Positions 63,243 through 64,000 of a DNA stretch of 64,000 nucleotides are shown here, piece after piece. Under the pieces are notes generated by a model. The model was not told where the DNA came from. It did not search any database and saw only the letters and a list, made by a program, of their open reading frames with translations. Source of the stretch: Paenarthrobacter ureafaciens (GTDB lineage Bacteria; Actinomycetota; Actinomycetes; Actinomycetales; Micrococcaceae); NCBI RefSeq assembly GCF_004028095.1, contig NZ_SBHM01000007.1, forward strand, positions 1,426,001-1,490,000, given 5' to 3'. The stretch's first letter is position 1; the number at the start of each line of letters is the position of its first letter. The position numbers and the translations under genes are program-made.

Positions 63243-64000
63243 ATGAAAAAGCTCATCAATGATCCACGTGCGGTGGTGGACGAATCCGTCGAGGGTTTCG
63301 GTATGGCGCATGCCGACCTCGTGGACGTCCACCCCGACCCCAAATTCGTCGTCCGCAAGGGTGCGCCGGTGAAGGGAAAGGTCGCCTTGGTATCGGGCGG
63401 GGGCAGCGGCCACGAACCGCTGCATGCAGGCTTCGTTGGACTCGGCATGTTGGACGCCGCAGTGCCGGGAGCCGTGTTCACCTCACCCACACCCGACCAG
63501 ATCATCCCGGCGACCACCGCGGTGGACTCCGGTGCCGGCGTCGTACACATCGTGAAGAACTACACCGGTGACGTCCTGAACTTCGAGACCGCAGCGGAAA
63601 TGGCCCAGGCCGAAGGCGTGGCCGTCCGCTCGGTGCTCGTGAACGACGACGTTGCCGTGGAGGACTCGCTGTACACGGCCGGGCGGCGCGGCGTCGGCGG
63701 GACGGTCCTCGTGGAGAAGATCGCGGGGGCCGCCGCCGAACGGGGCGACGACCTTGATGCCGTAGCCGCCATCGCCGAGCGCGTGGTGGCGAACGTCCGG
63801 ACCATGGGCGTGGCACTCTCCGGTTGCACGGTCCCGCACGCGGGCACGCCGAGCTTCGAACTCGCTGATGACGAGATTGAGATCGGAATCGGCATCCACG
63901 GCGAACCAGGCCGGCACAAGATTGCCATGGAACCCGCGGATGCCATCACCGACCGGCTGCTGGAACCTGTGCTGGAGGATCTTTCCATCGCCTCCGGGGA
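63243..64000 (+). CDS. dhaK: Dihydroxyacetone kinase subunit DhaK (5' part; cut by window end)
   Basis: 252 residues visible and no stop codon before the window edge. The N-terminus [20 protein letters not shown] and the loop [17 protein letters not shown] are typical of DhaK, which binds dihydroxyacetone. The family's covalent substrate His is in [13 protein letters not shown], near residue 219. DhaK needs a partner DhaL, and either a PTS protein DhaM or ATP; the partner genes would lie beyond the window. The length of a complete DhaK is about 330 residues, so about a quarter is missing. Confidence 0.93.
   Translation, partial: MKKLINDPRAVVDESVEGFGMAHADLVDVHPDPKFVVRKGAPVKGKVALVSGGGSGHEPLHAGFVGLGMLDAAVPGAVFTSPTPDQIIPATTAVDSGAGVVHIVKNYTGDVLNFETAAEMAQAEGVAVRSVLVNDDVAVEDSLYTAGRRGVGGTVLVEKIAGAAAERGDDLDAVAAIAERVVANVRTMGVALSGCTVPHAGTPSFELADDEIEIGIGIHGEPGRHKIAMEPADAITDRLLEPVLEDLSIASG

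Overview
The window is high-GC Gram-positive (actinobacterial) chromosome, most probably Arthrobacter or Paenarthrobacter (Micrococcaceae). This rests on the 16S/23S sequence type, the actinobacterial rrn leader motif TGTTTGAGAACTCAATAGTG, an Lsr2 gene, ClpC with two N-terminal repeats, the gene order tilS-hpt-ftsH-folE-folP-folB-folK, and families such as DUF3180, DUF3618, the holin-X family, zinc metalloprotease DUF2342 and WXG-type proteins. The genus is inferred from recognition, not from a database search.

Layout. (1) 62-9123: a sugar/glycan cluster with two retaining-type glycosyltransferases, a GmhA-like phosphoheptose isomerase, two HldE-like kinase/nucleotidyltransferase fusions, a GT9 heptosyltransferase-like protein on the minus strand and two SDR-type proteins. 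It looks like an ADP-heptose pathway in an organism without LPS. (2) 9168-12425: a FUSC-type membrane protein divergent from a translationally coupled three-gene envelope operon, with a perfect 8-bp inverted repeat between them. (3) 12438-15790: a SatD-like regulator and a three-gene minus-strand operon headed by a WXG-type candidate type VII secretion substrate. Two copies of a dispersed palindromic repeat bracket this part. (4) 15795-33024: housekeeping genes ppa, dacB-type carboxypeptidase, DUF2342 protease, tilS, hpt, ftsH, folE/P/B/K, DUF3180, two bPH2 proteins, a DUF2520 protein, panC and a DHA2 exporter. An AbiEi-like/DUF559-like gene flanked by short repeats sits between hpt and ftsH.

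(5) 33565-49579: two nearly identical rRNA operons (16S-23S-5S, no tRNA in the spacers) in direct orientation, about 10.19 kb apart. Each has its own upstream promoter. Between them lies a 4.36-kb unique cassette: carboxymuconolactone decarboxylase-like protein, aldo/keto reductase, cupin and DHA2 exporter, all minus strand, divergent from an XRE/MmyB-type regulator. (6) 49574-52221: three tandem paralogous alpha/beta hydrolases. (7) 52278-57105: lysS, a 57-residue membrane peptide gene, lsr2 with an inverted repeat overlapping its predicted -10 box, and clpC. (8) 57222-64000: a GT1 glycosyltransferase, an S9 prolyl oligopeptidase-type peptidase, twin palindromes, an ArgA-like acetyltransferase, an FAD-linked oxidoreductase and the 5' part of dhaK, cut by the window edge.

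The strongest points for follow-up are the heptose cluster with a divergent second HldE, the WXG-effector operon, the direct-repeat rrn pair enclosing a cassette, the palindrome families, and the lsr2 operator candidate. I saw no CRISPR array, transposase gene, prophage or tRNA gene.
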